Below, piece after piece: positions 11,903 to 25,098 of a DNA stretch of 64,000 nucleotides. The translations under genes were made by a program, and so were the position numbers. A model generated the notes under the pieces. That model saw nothing but the letters and a program-made list of their open reading frames with translations, searched no databases and was not told the origin of the DNA. Each line of letters opens with the position of its first letter. Within the stretch, counting starts at the first letter, position 1. Source of the DNA: Vesta saturnalis (Eukaryota > Arthropoda > Insecta > Coleoptera > Lampyridae); the NCBI GenBank assembly GCA_036346205.1, contig JARFJB010001980.1, positions 69,501 to 133,500 of the forward strand, in the 5' to 3' direction.

Positions 11903-12770
11903 TTATCGTCGTCCTCCCTCGGGCACGCAGATGCTTACGCGTCGGGGATTTCGCTTCTGGCGTCGGGTCGCGGAACGCGAGGTCGGGACTGTCGGGGCCG
12001 GCATCAATACAGCGGGTTTAATCTCGTGTATACGTCCCGCCACTCCTTCTGTTTGCCGGAGGTGTGTGGGCGTTTTGGGTGTTCGCGGCCGGCCATCAGC
12101 ATGAAGTCGCGGCGGAGAAAATTCCCATTGACATTCTATGTTGGATGGACCTGGAGACGGCGTTCGTGGTTCGGGTGGCGTCGACAGTTTTTGTACGGGG
12201 GATCGGTCCCGTACTGGCGATCGGTGTCGTGTCAGGAAGGCGGCGGGAAGACCTTCTGTCCCGGGCTGGCGATAATACTCGGGCAGCCATGGCGTAATGC
12301 GGCGTCGGTTTTTCTTACTTCGATGTAGGACGGGTGCCATTTTACATAAGATATCAGTCCTAGGTAAGTTTTGGTCTTTTATATGATGTTGAAAGCGCGC
12401 GTCTCTGATAGCCGTTAACGTTGTGTTATTTTCATTGGTCACTGGATTCGCCTGATTAGCGACGCCAGATGCGTTCTTCAAATCTTTAACGTGCGCTATT
12501 CCCGCACTTTTCCTACTGCCGGGTTCTCGGAGTTCAACAATAACAGGCGATCTTACTTTATAAATTAGGTAAAGTCCGTCGTATTTTTCTGATAATTTCG
12601 ATGTAAATTCTTTCGCTTTACTTGAGAGATGGCGGGTTTTCCGGTAAACAAGATCTCCTTCTCGGGGGCAGTAGGCTCTATGGCGTAGATTGTAATGCTT
12701 CCGCTGAATCTCAAAATTCTTTGATAAAGCGTCTCTGGCTAATTCTTGCAGGTCTTTGTCCGGTCAGTGG
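11903..12770 (-). pseudogene. Integrase C-terminal domain plus Arg/Pro-rich tail
   Basis: The minus strand from about 12760 reads ELARDALSKNFEIQRKHYN, then CPREGDLVYRKT, EKYDGLYLIYKVRSP and AGIAHVKDLK. This is the end of a gypsy integrase including the GPY/F-like module that contacts DNA. The frame continues without interruption into about 190 residues rich in Arg, Pro and Ser, ending at 11903, only about 20 bp from the polypurine tract. The zinc-binding and DDE core domains of integrase, and all of RT and RNase H, are missing upstream. The deletion junction is about 12740-12800. Confidence 0.8.
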
Positions 12771-12799
12771 ATTCCACTTATCCCTCCATTTGCGGATTT

Positions 12800-13196
12800 T
12801 TGTAACGGTATGCGGGTTCTGGCAATTTCGAGCTGTTTGCTATGCAGGTGTAGTGTAGCTTGCACATATTCTAGGAAATCTAATCCGAGTACTACGTCGG
12901 TGGATAGCTGGTATCTGGAGGACTCGGTTTTCTACGGTGGCAGGAAAAATATATAACCCTCTAGTTTCGGCTAGTGAGCTATCGGCCAGGCGTACGCTTG
13001 CACAACGTTGTGTACAGGGATGTACTTGGTTCATTCTCAAAAGGTTCTTTACCTTTTCTCCTATATAGGTGCGGGAAGCTCCGGTGTCTATCAGTGCATA
13101 CATACTGGTTGTAAATATTTCAATTTTCAGGAATGAACGGTCATCTGTGAGGTGGGGAGTCAAAGGGGTTGTTTTCCTGGTGTTGAAGGTTTTCAC
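12800..13196 (-). pseudogene. Gypsy aspartic protease, frameshifted
   Basis: The retropepsin active-site motif ALIDTGASRTYIG is clear, followed by VRLADSSLAETRG. The open frame to 12840 goes off track near 12905. In another frame the conserved second motif VVLGLDFLEY appears (about 12860-12895), so a small indel separates the active site from the C-terminal half. Protease lies in the same frame as gag, separated from it by a TGA. After the protease the sequence should enter reverse transcriptase but instead jumps to the integrase tail near 12740-12800. Confidence 0.8.
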
Positions 13197-13214
13197 TGTT
13201 TGTAACCAGGCAGA

Positions 13215-14330
13215 TCATTCGTGGGCGGGTGGATTTTTTCCAGGTTTTCGGGCCGGGGAAATTAAAGGTTCCTGGTGCATCTTTTTCTGGCGCGTGAAGT
13301 TTTCCAAACTTGGGCACGGGCAATCGCGAGATAAGACGTTCTTTTTTCTGCATTTGGAGCAAAAAGCTTTAAACGGCCCTTTGCACTTCTCCCTAGTATG
13401 GCCGATCTGTCCACATCTCCAACAGACGGTGGTTATTCGGTTGGACGTGACGGGATTCGGAGCGGTGTTCCTTCTCTTAATTTTCTCTGCGTGTCTAGGT
13501 GCCGGTGTTTCTTCAGTGGGAGTGAATCCGCTGAAATGTACTTTCGGGCGACTAGGACTGGTAGACGGTGAGTGTCCTCTAGGTGGTAACATTTCAAATT
13601 GCGTGGCCAATTCGAGGAGTTCGCCCAGGTTATTAAAATCTCGTTGACGAATATATTATTTGTACTCAACGCGTAGGTTATCATATACTCGCTGTAGCTG
13701 AGCGTCTCGGGACATGTCAACATGCCGACGAATAAGGGTGACAATTGCGGTAACGTATTCCGCAGCCTTTTCTCGGGGTTTTTGTAGTCGGTTCCGGATT
13801 TCTTCTTCTAACTGGAATTGGTGTCGTGGCGGTAAGGATTGTGTTTTAAAGCTGGCGACAAAGTCGTGCCAAGTCGTCCAGGATCGTTGGTTATTCCGGT
13901 ACCATAGTAATGTGTTTTCTTTTAACAGTTCAGGAAGTGCTACCAACAAGTCGCAATCCGCGATGTTGTAACAGGATTGTAACTCACCTAATCTTTCTAA
14001 GAATGATATCGGATCACTTATTCCATCATATTTTATGCCCCATTTACGAATTCTGTCGCAAATGTCTGCTCGTCTGGTGCCGGTTACGTCTGAGCTTCTG
14101 GGTGCTGAAGACGGTAGCTGTGCAGCGTATTGTACAGTGTCTGGTATAATGACGGTTACTTGACCTTCTCCCGTACGTAGATATCTAATTATCCCGGCTC
14201 GTAGTGTGTCTACATTTCCTCCGGTGTCCAGTTGGTATTTTTCGGCTTCCTCTACTAACTCCTCTTTCTTCAGGTGATATATCCATCCTACTCGTTTGTC
14301 GGTTTCTTCGCCTGTCTTTGTAGTACTCAT
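13215..14330 (-). pseudogene. gag: Gypsy gag (capsid and zinc knuckle) with one in-frame stop
   Basis: The frame starts at ATG 14330 (MSTTKTGEE), a short distance downstream of the primer site. It runs through a retrotransposon gag domain with features such as KWGIKYDGISDPISFLERL, LLWYRNN and FVASFKTQSLPPR. One in-frame TAA at 13656-13658 interrupts it, after which the same frame continues (YIRQRDFNNLGELLELATQF) to a nucleocapsid zinc knuckle of the CX2CX4HX4C form (CWRCGQIGHTREKC, about 13394-13435) and a second cysteine-rich stretch. Gag would package element RNA into cytoplasmic particles. The frame ends at a TGA near 13215, with protease following downstream in the same frame. The TAA probably makes this copy's Gag non-functional. 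Confidence 0.85.
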
Positions 14331-14454
14331 TCTTTAACAGATTGATTATTTAATCTAGAAAGAAATGAATTATTTTCCGGTGCGTCTGGTTGTCCTCGGA
14401 ATCTGTAACAGGAATTATTCGATGTGTTCAGTGTTAGTGTGCTATTTTATGTAT

Positions 14455-14472
14455 GCCCCACGTTGGGCGCCA
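14455..14472 (-). promoter_or_regulatory. Primer-binding site, tRNA-Lys type
   Basis: On the minus strand, 5 nt after the 5' LTR, lies TGGCGCCCAACGTGGGGC. This matches the 18-nt primer site for tRNA-Lys1,2 known from several retroviruses and retrotransposons. Its position next to the LTR supports the element orientation. Confidence 0.85.
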
Positions 14473-15680
14473 TTTTATGTAAGGTCCTTTCTTACAATTT
14501 TTATATTTGCCGCGGCTAAACTGCAATCGGTCTTTAGATTATAAATTAAAGAGGGGGTGGGTTCGTCGGAATATTTAATCTTTAGCTCTACACTGTCCAG
14601 ATAAAATAATCACAGTAAAACGGTTTGAATAGATATTATCCTATTATTTACAAATCTAATATATTCACACTTAAGCTAAATAACTACCTGGTTAACAACT
14701 AACATAAACGCAACAATACGAAAACAACTTGACGTTAAGATTGAGACGGCGGCTTCGGGGGCGTCCACTCGGTTTAGACGGCGAATTTGGATGTCCTCCT
14801 TCCTTCCACTCACTCGATACGACGGCTTATTGTTGTCGCAGGCGTTTCTGTAAATAGATATTAATGCTCCCTAGTTACACTCAATGAGGAACTTAATATT
14901 TAAATGATTAATAACGTTGCGTTTAATTAATTATTAATGCTGGATACGGCCCTGTCTACAAAAGAAAAGAATGTATAAACAAACTACTGGTTATTAAAAC
15001 GGGGGTTGCGCAGATCTAGGTCACTAGTGAAAATCGATATCCCGAGTTCACGGTTGTACGCATGACGAGCGTTCACCGGTCTAATGCTTGCTTCCCTTTA
15101 CCTTCAGTACTTTCTGGAAGACGGACAGGCGCGTATGCTTCGTGAAGCAATTTACTTTCGCGATCTATTATGTTCGAAAATATGACTTATCTTCAGAGGT
15201 TTATTCTCGCATTAAATTTAGACTGGGCGGATTATACAAGTTTGTTTGTATAATTAATATATTTGCACGTTATCTACGGGGATGCAATTTTATGGCGATG
15301 ATTTCTTTAATGCAAATGAACGAAATCTCACGTAGATATAAATGAACGTTACTTAATGGTATACGCACAAAAACGCGTATTTATTAAAGGCGGTTTTATA
15401 CTTGTCGAATAAGCTGGTGGAAAACAATTAATTGACTGCTTTCTTGAAATTCGTTTACTAAGCGCGTGGTTATCGGTGTACGGTTTTCTCCTACGACAGG
15501 TCTTTGACGGATACTCTACGTTTAATTCGTTTGTGATTACAGGCACTTCGGTATTCGCCAGCGAGCTGGTGAATGCAGGTGTTTTAGAATGTAAGTGATA
15601 GTAAATGATAAAAGCTGCAGGTTTATACAGTCCTACTTAGCTCTCGTCGTCAGGTATATGGTATAGTGGTGAGTGTTTGT

Positions 15681-15935
15681 ACTCCCGACTGCTTCGTGGC
15701 CTAACCCGTTGCTGTCTGGGGGTTTAGTGTGTGTACTATGCAGGTGTATACTTCCGACTGCCTCGTGGCTTAGCCCGCTGCTGTCTGGGGGTTTTTGTGT
15801 GTTATGGGTGTGTTTACTCCCGACTGCTTCGTGGCCTTGCCCGTAGCGGTCTGGAGGTCTGTGTGTGTTTGTGTTTGGCACTCCCGACTGCTTCGTGGCC
15901 TAGCCCGTTGGTGTCTGGGGGTTTTGTGTGTGTGT
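15681..15935. repeat. Four tandem copies of a ~66-bp unit inside the 5' LTR
   Basis: The unit carries CCGACTGCTTCGTGGC and CTGTCTGGGGGTTT. Copies start near 15681, 15750, 15816 and 15880 with spacings of 64-69 bp and moderate divergence. The 3' LTR has a single copy (about 11104-11155). Confidence 0.9.
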
Positions 15936-16310
15936 AATGTACTGAATTACTCTGCAGACTTACGTGTCGTTAATCACAAAGGTCGAGGATAGCTATTTAC
16001 AAAAAGGTTCGCGGTGCGCGATCGCAAATACAGGGAGCTGAACTCGCGGTGGCTATCACTAGGTCTGCGGCGATTTACTTTCAAACAAGTCACGTGCAGG
16101 TGTTCTGGAACCGGAGTTAGTCAAACGGACTAACTACTACAGGAGCTGGTGAAACCAACTAAATAATTCTCGGCGGCGGGATGCGTTCACGTGGCGCGAC
16201 GGAACTCTTCTACGGCGGCTACTGGTCTGGTCGGCTACGGCTACGCTTAATGAATTAATAATACTTAATTAACTAACTAACTAACTAACTCTTAAAAGGT
16301 GCGCGGAGCA

Positions 16311-16319
16311 GTTTTTATA
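16311..16319 (-). promoter_or_regulatory. TATA box in the 5' LTR
   Basis: The minus-strand sequence TATAAAAAC lies in the U3 part of the 5' LTR, followed by a GC-rich stretch. The same box is conserved in the other LTR at 11534-11542. The transcription start is inferred, not seen. Confidence 0.5.
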
Positions 16320-16644
16320 GGGGACTCTCGGTAGGCGGTGGTGGCTTCTGTTTGGGGGAATCCTATTTGTAATTGGCGGAGATTACTCTGACGTATAAAA
16401 CTTTCGATGTTTTATTAAATCTACGTTGGAGGGGAAACAAATTAACTTTTGTTGTGCAATCACACGAAATAATAAGAAATATTAAGTTAGGTGCTGAGTA
16501 ATACGGAATACTAAGAAACATTAGATCAAGTCTTGCAGGTGTTTGAATACTAAGAAATCTTACATCATTTCTTTTACGAGGGCTGATTGTTAAATAATTA
16601 ATTAATTAAAAAAATGTTGTAGTAATGACTTGCGGTTCGTTACA

Positions 16645-16648
16645 ATTT
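16645..16648. repeat. Target-site duplication ATTT (right)
   Basis: Matches the word at 9898-9901 on the other side of the gypsy element. Confidence 0.8.
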
Positions 16649-20782
<4,134 letters not shown>

Positions 20783-20790
20783 TTCCCTTA
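20783..20790. repeat. 8-bp target-site duplication TTCCCTTA (left)
   Basis: Directly precedes the left arm end and is identical to 34899-34906. Confidence 0.85.
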
Positions 20791-20823
20791 GTAGTATAGC
20801 TATAGGGCTTCTGTCCCACTTTT

Positions 20824-20985
20824 GTTACTAGATTTGTCACCAGATCTAGGAAAAAGTCACCAGAAAAGTTACTAGATTTCAAGGTCAGTAACATTGCCTA
20901 TTTTAACGGGAAGACCGCAGGTGTGTAATCCTCTTCAAGGTCATGCTTGCACGAGTCCTTCAAGGTCACTAGAAAAGTTACTAGA
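20824..20985. repeat. Subterminal repeats GTYACYAGA, six copies
   Basis: Copies lie at 20824, 20836, 20856, 20868, 20965 and 20977 and are mirrored in the right arm (about 34708-34865). Clustered short subterminal repeats commonly serve as transposase binding sites in DNA transposons; that role is inferred here. Confidence 0.6.
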
Positions 20986-21854
20986 TTGTTGATTGTCCTG
21001 AAGGTCATTGCCCTTGGTCTATGCATGTTTCGAGGCCGCGCCCTATTCTGAGAAACAAAGGTGGCCCATTGTTTAAAGTCTATGCTTTCAAGGTCAGAGA
21101 AAAAAGACGATCTATTGTTTTGGCTGAGTCATTCTAGGAAATCAAGAACAAAGGCGATGCATTGTACAAAGTCTATGCTTTCAAGGTCACATGAATGAAC
21201 AAAGACTATCTATTGTTCCATTATTCTAAAAATAGATTGTTATCTCAATTCTAGGAAATCAATAACAAAGACGATGCATTGTTCAAAGTCTATGCTTACA
21301 ATTTTCAAGGTAAAAGAACAAAAGCGATTCATTCTTCTGGTCGAGTTAAAAAATAAATTGTTATCTCAATTCTAGGAAATCAAGAATGAAGGCGATGTAT
21401 TATCAACGCTTCAAAGTCTATGCTTACAATTTTCAAGGTAAAAGAATAAAAGCGATTCATTCTTCTGGTCGAGTTATAAAAATAAATTGTTATCTCAATT
21501 CTAGGAAATCAAGAATGAAGGCGATGTATTCTTCAAAGTCTATGCTTACAATTTTCAAGGTAAAAGAACATTCTTCTGGTCGAGTTATAAAAAATAAATT
21601 GTTATCTCAATTCTGAGAAATAAGTCTGTGCTTATAATTTTCAAGGTAAATGAATAAAGACGATTCATTGTTCTGGTTGATTTATAAAAATAGATTGTTA
21701 TCTAAATACATCTCTTTCAAGAACAAAGGCAATCCATTGTCAGCGCTTTAAAGTTTATGCTTATAAGGTCACACCTCTGCAAAGACGATCCATTCATCTC
21801 AATTCTAGGAAATCAAGAGCCCTGAGGTGCATGTTTCAAAGCCACGCCCCCTAA

Positions 21855-21985
21855 ACAGGTGGCCATTCCCCTAAACAGGTAGCCGTTTCCTAAAAACAGG
21901 TAGCCGTTTCCTAAAAACAGGTAGCCGTTTCCTAAAACAGGGGGTCCGTTTCCCAAAACAGATAGCTGTTTCGCAACCGTTTCCC
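21855..21985. repeat. Cluster of ~21-bp CCGTTTCC/AAAACAGG repeats (left arm)
   Basis: Five to six near-identical modules of the form GTAGCCGTTTCCTAAAAACAG lie in tandem. Smaller clusters of the same module lie at about 22978-23075 and 25905-25950. The right arm mirrors them at about 33702-33846, 32616-32712 and 29757-29815. Confidence 0.75.
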
Positions 21986-22712
21986 CATGTTCAGGTCGAA
22001 ATAGATTCCGCATCTCAATTCCAGGAAATCAAAAAGGAGACCCATTGTTCAAAGTCTATGCTTACAATTTTCAAGGTTAAAGAACAAAGACATTCCATTG
22101 TACAGGTTGAGTTATAAAAATAGATTGTTATCTCAATTCTAGGAAATCAATAACAAAGGCGATGCATTGTTCAAAGTCTATGCTTACAATTTTCAAGGCC
22201 ACATGAAAGAACAAAGACGATCTATTGTTCTCGTTGATTTATAAAAATAGATTCTAAATACATCTCTTTCGAGAATAAAGATGATCCATTATCAATGATT
22301 TAAAGTTTATGCTTAGAAGGTCACACCTCTGATAACAAAGACGATCCATTGTTCAGTTAGAAATAGATTGTTATCTCAATTCTAGGAAATCAATAACAAA
22401 GACGATGCATTGTCAACGCTTCAAAGTCTATGTTCACAAGGCCACATGAGAGAACAAAGATGATCTATTGTTTTGGCTGAGTCATAGCTTCTGAAATTCT
22501 AGGAAATCAAGAATAAAGGGGGCCCATTGTTCAATGTCTATGCTTACAATTTGCAAGGTAAAAGAACAAAGACGATTCATTGTTTTGGCTCTGTCGTAGC
22601 TTCTAAAATTCCGAGAACAAAGACGATGCATTGTTCAGACTGATTAGGTCATCTAACAAGTAAAATATTTTTATAAGACTACCACAATATACAGATAAAA
22701 AATCGATTTAAG

Positions 22713-22913
22713 TATTATGGGATATAGTCAGTTTTGTAATACCTCTGCTGGAGCATATCTATTTACTATTTGTTTTTCACATTCAATTTCCTTCAACTGA
22801 TTCTCGTTTAATGCGGACCACACCATCTTTCCTAATAGGTTCATTATATTGTATACTAGCCATACATTCAGCTTCCCTTAAAAGTCTTCATATCAGGATC
22901 TACTTTGAGACAT
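22713..22913 (-). pseudogene. Degenerate copy of the 80-codon ORF (left arm)
   Basis: Starting at the ATG complement at 22911-22913, this stretch aligns with the intact 80-codon ORF at 23545-23787. It shares the start (MSQS-like), the ECMAS-like region and the ENQLKEIECEKQI region, but several short deletions break the frame. It lies among the tandem repeats, and the right-arm counterpart (32774 to about 32972) carries the same breaks. The duplication and decay therefore predate the arm duplication or have been homogenised between arms. Confidence 0.6.
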
Positions 22914-23544
22914 TGTTCGAGACTTATTACAATAAGCAATGTCACGCCTCCCATGTGCCCTCAAGTGGTCTAAACAGCCAGACGTTTCCTAAAACAGGGG
23001 GCCCGTTTCCCAAAACAGGGGGTCCGTTTTCCAAAACAGACGGCTGTTTCTCAACACAGGTAACCGTTTCCCACCAAAGTTACACGAGAGAACATAAGCG
23101 TTCTGATTCCTAAAAATAGATTGTTATCCAGCTACCACCCCACCTCAATTCTAGGAAGTCAAGAATAAAGGAGGGTCCATTGTTCAAGCCGACGGTTCAA
23201 AGTCTATTCTTACAGTTTTCAAGGTCACACCTATGAGAAATGAACAAAGACGATCCATTATTCCGTTATTCTAAAAATAGATTGTCATCTAAATACATCT
23301 CAATTCTGGGAAATCAAGAAACGCTTCAAAGTCTATGCTTATAAGGCCACACCTCTGATAACAAAGGCGATTCATTGTTGAGTCATAGCTTCTGAAATTC
23401 TGAGAACACACGGACGATGCATTATTCAGACTGATTAGGTCATCTAACAAGTAAAAATATTTTTTTTTTTATAAAACTTATAATTTATTAACCACAATAT
23501 TCATCTATATATAGATAAAAGATCGATTTAAGTAAATATACATA

Positions 23545-23787
23545 TTATGGGAAGTTTGATGTACTTAACATTTTGTAATACCTTTGCTGGATCATATCTA
23601 TTTTATTTATTATTTGTTTTTCACATTCAATTTCCTTCAACTGATTCTCGTTTAATGTGGTCCACGATACATCATCATCTTTCCTAATAGGTATTTTCAT
23701 CGCTTCATTATAATGTTTACTGGCCATACATTCAGCTTTCCTTAACGCCTTCATATCAGGATTTGTAATCCTTTTACTTTGAGACAT
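23545..23787 (-). CDS. Hypothetical 80-residue basic/charged protein (left arm)
   Basis: I do not recognise this protein. It begins MSQSKRITNPDMKALRKAEC, is rich in Lys, Glu, Met and Ile, and is predicted by eye to be mostly helical (NENQLKEIECEKQIINKIDM). There is no signal peptide or membrane segment. The start has an A-rich context, and a TATAAG-like sequence lies about 45-50 bp upstream on the coding strand. An AATAAA-type signal follows about 70 bp after the stop. The right-arm copy differs by one residue (Asn27 to Lys), so the frame is preserved in both arms. A decayed paralogue lies about 0.6 kb away. It could be a structural or DNA-binding protein of the element, but no function is claimed. 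Confidence 0.5.
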   Translation of the reverse strand: MSQSKRITNPDMKALRKAECMASKHYNEAMKIPIRKDDDVSWTTLNENQLKEIECEKQIINKIDMIQQRYYKMLSTSNFP

Positions 23788-24185
23788 TTTCCGTGACTTA
23801 TTACAAACCTACGTCTCTTAAACTTATATGCAAAAACACAAATTAAAATCTTTTAATTATACAGTTACGTAAATTTCAAAGTTAATTCCGAGAAATCTAT
23901 TTTCACGGTGATCCAACCTTACCCGACTATCAAATAGATTGTCAATGGTTACTATCAATTTTCCAGGTCCTATAAATCAACCTACAGGGGTATCCCGATA
24001 TATCACCGGTAAATGTATATAGGAGGATGCTCTTCAAAGTCACGTATACTATAGGATCCACCTTCTCGTTTTCAAGACCATTGCGTACACACATTGCATG
24101 CGTATAGTGATCCACTTAGTAATTTATTAAGAAAAAGTGCATTAGGTCACGTACACTTTCCATGCATCAAACAATTCTGGTTGGA

Positions 24186-24450
24186 TCAGATCTGCATGGG
24201 GTATTCAAATAGACTTTTCAAGGTGTGAGGGATTCTATTTTTCAGGGCCAGGTCACCAAACTGGTTGAGACCATCTGTAGAGAAATGTTCAAGGTTAGAT
24301 TTAGTAACATTCCTAATCAAGGTCGCGTATTCTTGGAAATCAATTCCCAAGTTGGGTAAAGTTCTTTGAAGGTGTGATGAGGTCACCAAACAATTCGTAG
24401 AATTTAGTCGAGCCATCTGTCAATTCCTAGAAATCAGGGGTATCATATTA
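24186..24450. repeat. Diverged repeat segment rich in TCAAGGTC-type words (left arm)
   Basis: Phrases such as TTCAAGGTGTGA, AGGTCACCAAA and CTAGAAATCA recur here and in the counterpart at about 31260-31500. A 76-codon frame spans it on each arm, but it consists of the repeated words and I do not treat it as a gene. A further diverged copy lies in the spacer at about 28060-28140. Confidence 0.4.
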
Positions 24451-24753
24451 CAATTCAAACAGATTGTAAAGTAAGTTCATGGCTAAATGGAGTCAAGGTC
24501 AAAATTTACTGGTATCAATTTTCAAGCAGGGTATTCATAGAAATCAATTCCTAATCAATGACTTTTGTATAGGTCGTAGAAGTTATTACAATTCCTGCAG
24601 TGGTATCTATGCTAAAAATAGGTCAAGGTTAAATTGGTCTTATATTAGCTAAATACTCTTCAAGTCAAATATAAATTAGGTCATCAGCAGGGGGGTAGAT
24701 GTAGGAGTGGTTAAGGTATTTAAGCAGTAATGTGCAAATAAAATTGATTCAAT

Positions 24754-25098
24754 ATGTGGATGTGCTACGCTGCTGAATCATGGACCAAAGCGGTAGATGC
24801 ACATACAGCCGTGGAACGTTTACTCCAACAATTGACGACATTGGCATTTCATGCTAATCATGAGGCAGTATATGGTTTAGGACGCTTTTATACGGAAGAG
24901 GACTGTCATGCACTTGCAAAGAAATATGAAAATGGTGTAAAAATATGTGAAACGTTTTTAAAGGGTCGATATTGTTTGACTTGTTTAATACAAAAGTTAA
25001 GTGCGGCACAACTAGAAGAGTTCACTCTAGATTTGAAGGAGTGGGAAGGTGGGGATACCAGTGAAAATGGGGGAGAAGGGGCAGTAGTCAGTTACTAA
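24754..25098 (+). CDS. Hypothetical 114-residue helical protein (left arm)
   Basis: I do not recognise this protein. It begins MWMCYAAESWTKAVDAHTAV and continues with predicted helices (ERLLQQLTTLAFHANHEAVY, YTEEDCHALAKKYENGVKIC, KLSAAQLEEFTLDLKEWEGG). It contains several cysteines (ETFLKGRYCLTCL) but no classic zinc-binding spacing. The stop is followed within about 40 bp by AATAAA (about 25136), giving a compact gene-like unit. The right-arm copy has one Ile-to-Thr change and a different C-terminus: an insertion/deletion after KEWEGG shortens it to 101 residues. The non-repetitive composition and balanced amino-acid content make it the most gene-like ORF of the element. Confidence 0.55.
   Translation: MWMCYAAESWTKAVDAHTAVERLLQQLTTLAFHANHEAVYGLGRFYTEEDCHALAKKYENGVKICETFLKGRYCLTCLIQKLSAAQLEEFTLDLKEWEGGDTSENGGEGAVVSY

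Larger units (their letters stand above)
9902..16644 (-). mobile_element. Ty3/gypsy LTR retrotransposon, internally deleted
   Basis: Two near-identical direct repeats (9902-11866 and 14478-16644) flank a 2.6 kb interior. The element is flanked by the same 4-bp word ATTT (9898-9901 and 16645-16648), which marks a single integration event. On the minus strand each LTR begins TGTAACG and ends CCTTACA, so the canonical TG...CA ends are present. A primer-binding site adjoins the right (5') LTR and a purine tract adjoins the left (3') LTR. The interior encodes gag, aspartic protease and the integrase tail, all on the minus strand. Reverse transcriptase, RNase H and the integrase core are absent. 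It is GC-richer than its host surroundings. The element could move only with proteins supplied elsewhere. Confidence 0.95.
14478..16644 (-). repeat. 5' LTR of the gypsy element
   Basis: A 2167-bp LTR. On the minus strand a TATAAAAAC box at 16311-16319 suggests transcription starts about 30 bp further down, near 16285. That would leave a U3 of about 360 bp and an unusually long R-U5 of about 1.8 kb. Short open frames inside the LTR occur in both copies and show no coding features. Confidence 0.95.
20990..23460. repeat. Left-arm tandem repeat block (~100-130 bp units)
   Basis: Repeated units contain, in order, ATTCTAGGAAATCAA, a partial palindrome GAACAAAGACGAT..ATTGTTC, CAAAGTCTATGCTTACAA, TTTTCAAGGTAAAAG or TCAAGGTCACA, and AAAATAGATTGTTATCT. 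Units vary in length and completeness. The mirrored block is in the right arm. Open frames across the block repeat with the unit and are not genes. Confidence 0.85.

Noticed and set aside
21386..21616. 76-codon ORF in the left arm and its longer mirror at 34072-34410
   Set aside because: The frames follow the tandem unit and the product repeats with it, so they are repeat translations.
20990..23460. Endogenous virus with homologous-region-like repeats
   Set aside because: The repeated palindromes recall such regions, but no viral structural or replication gene was recognised and the 8-bp target duplication favours a transposon.
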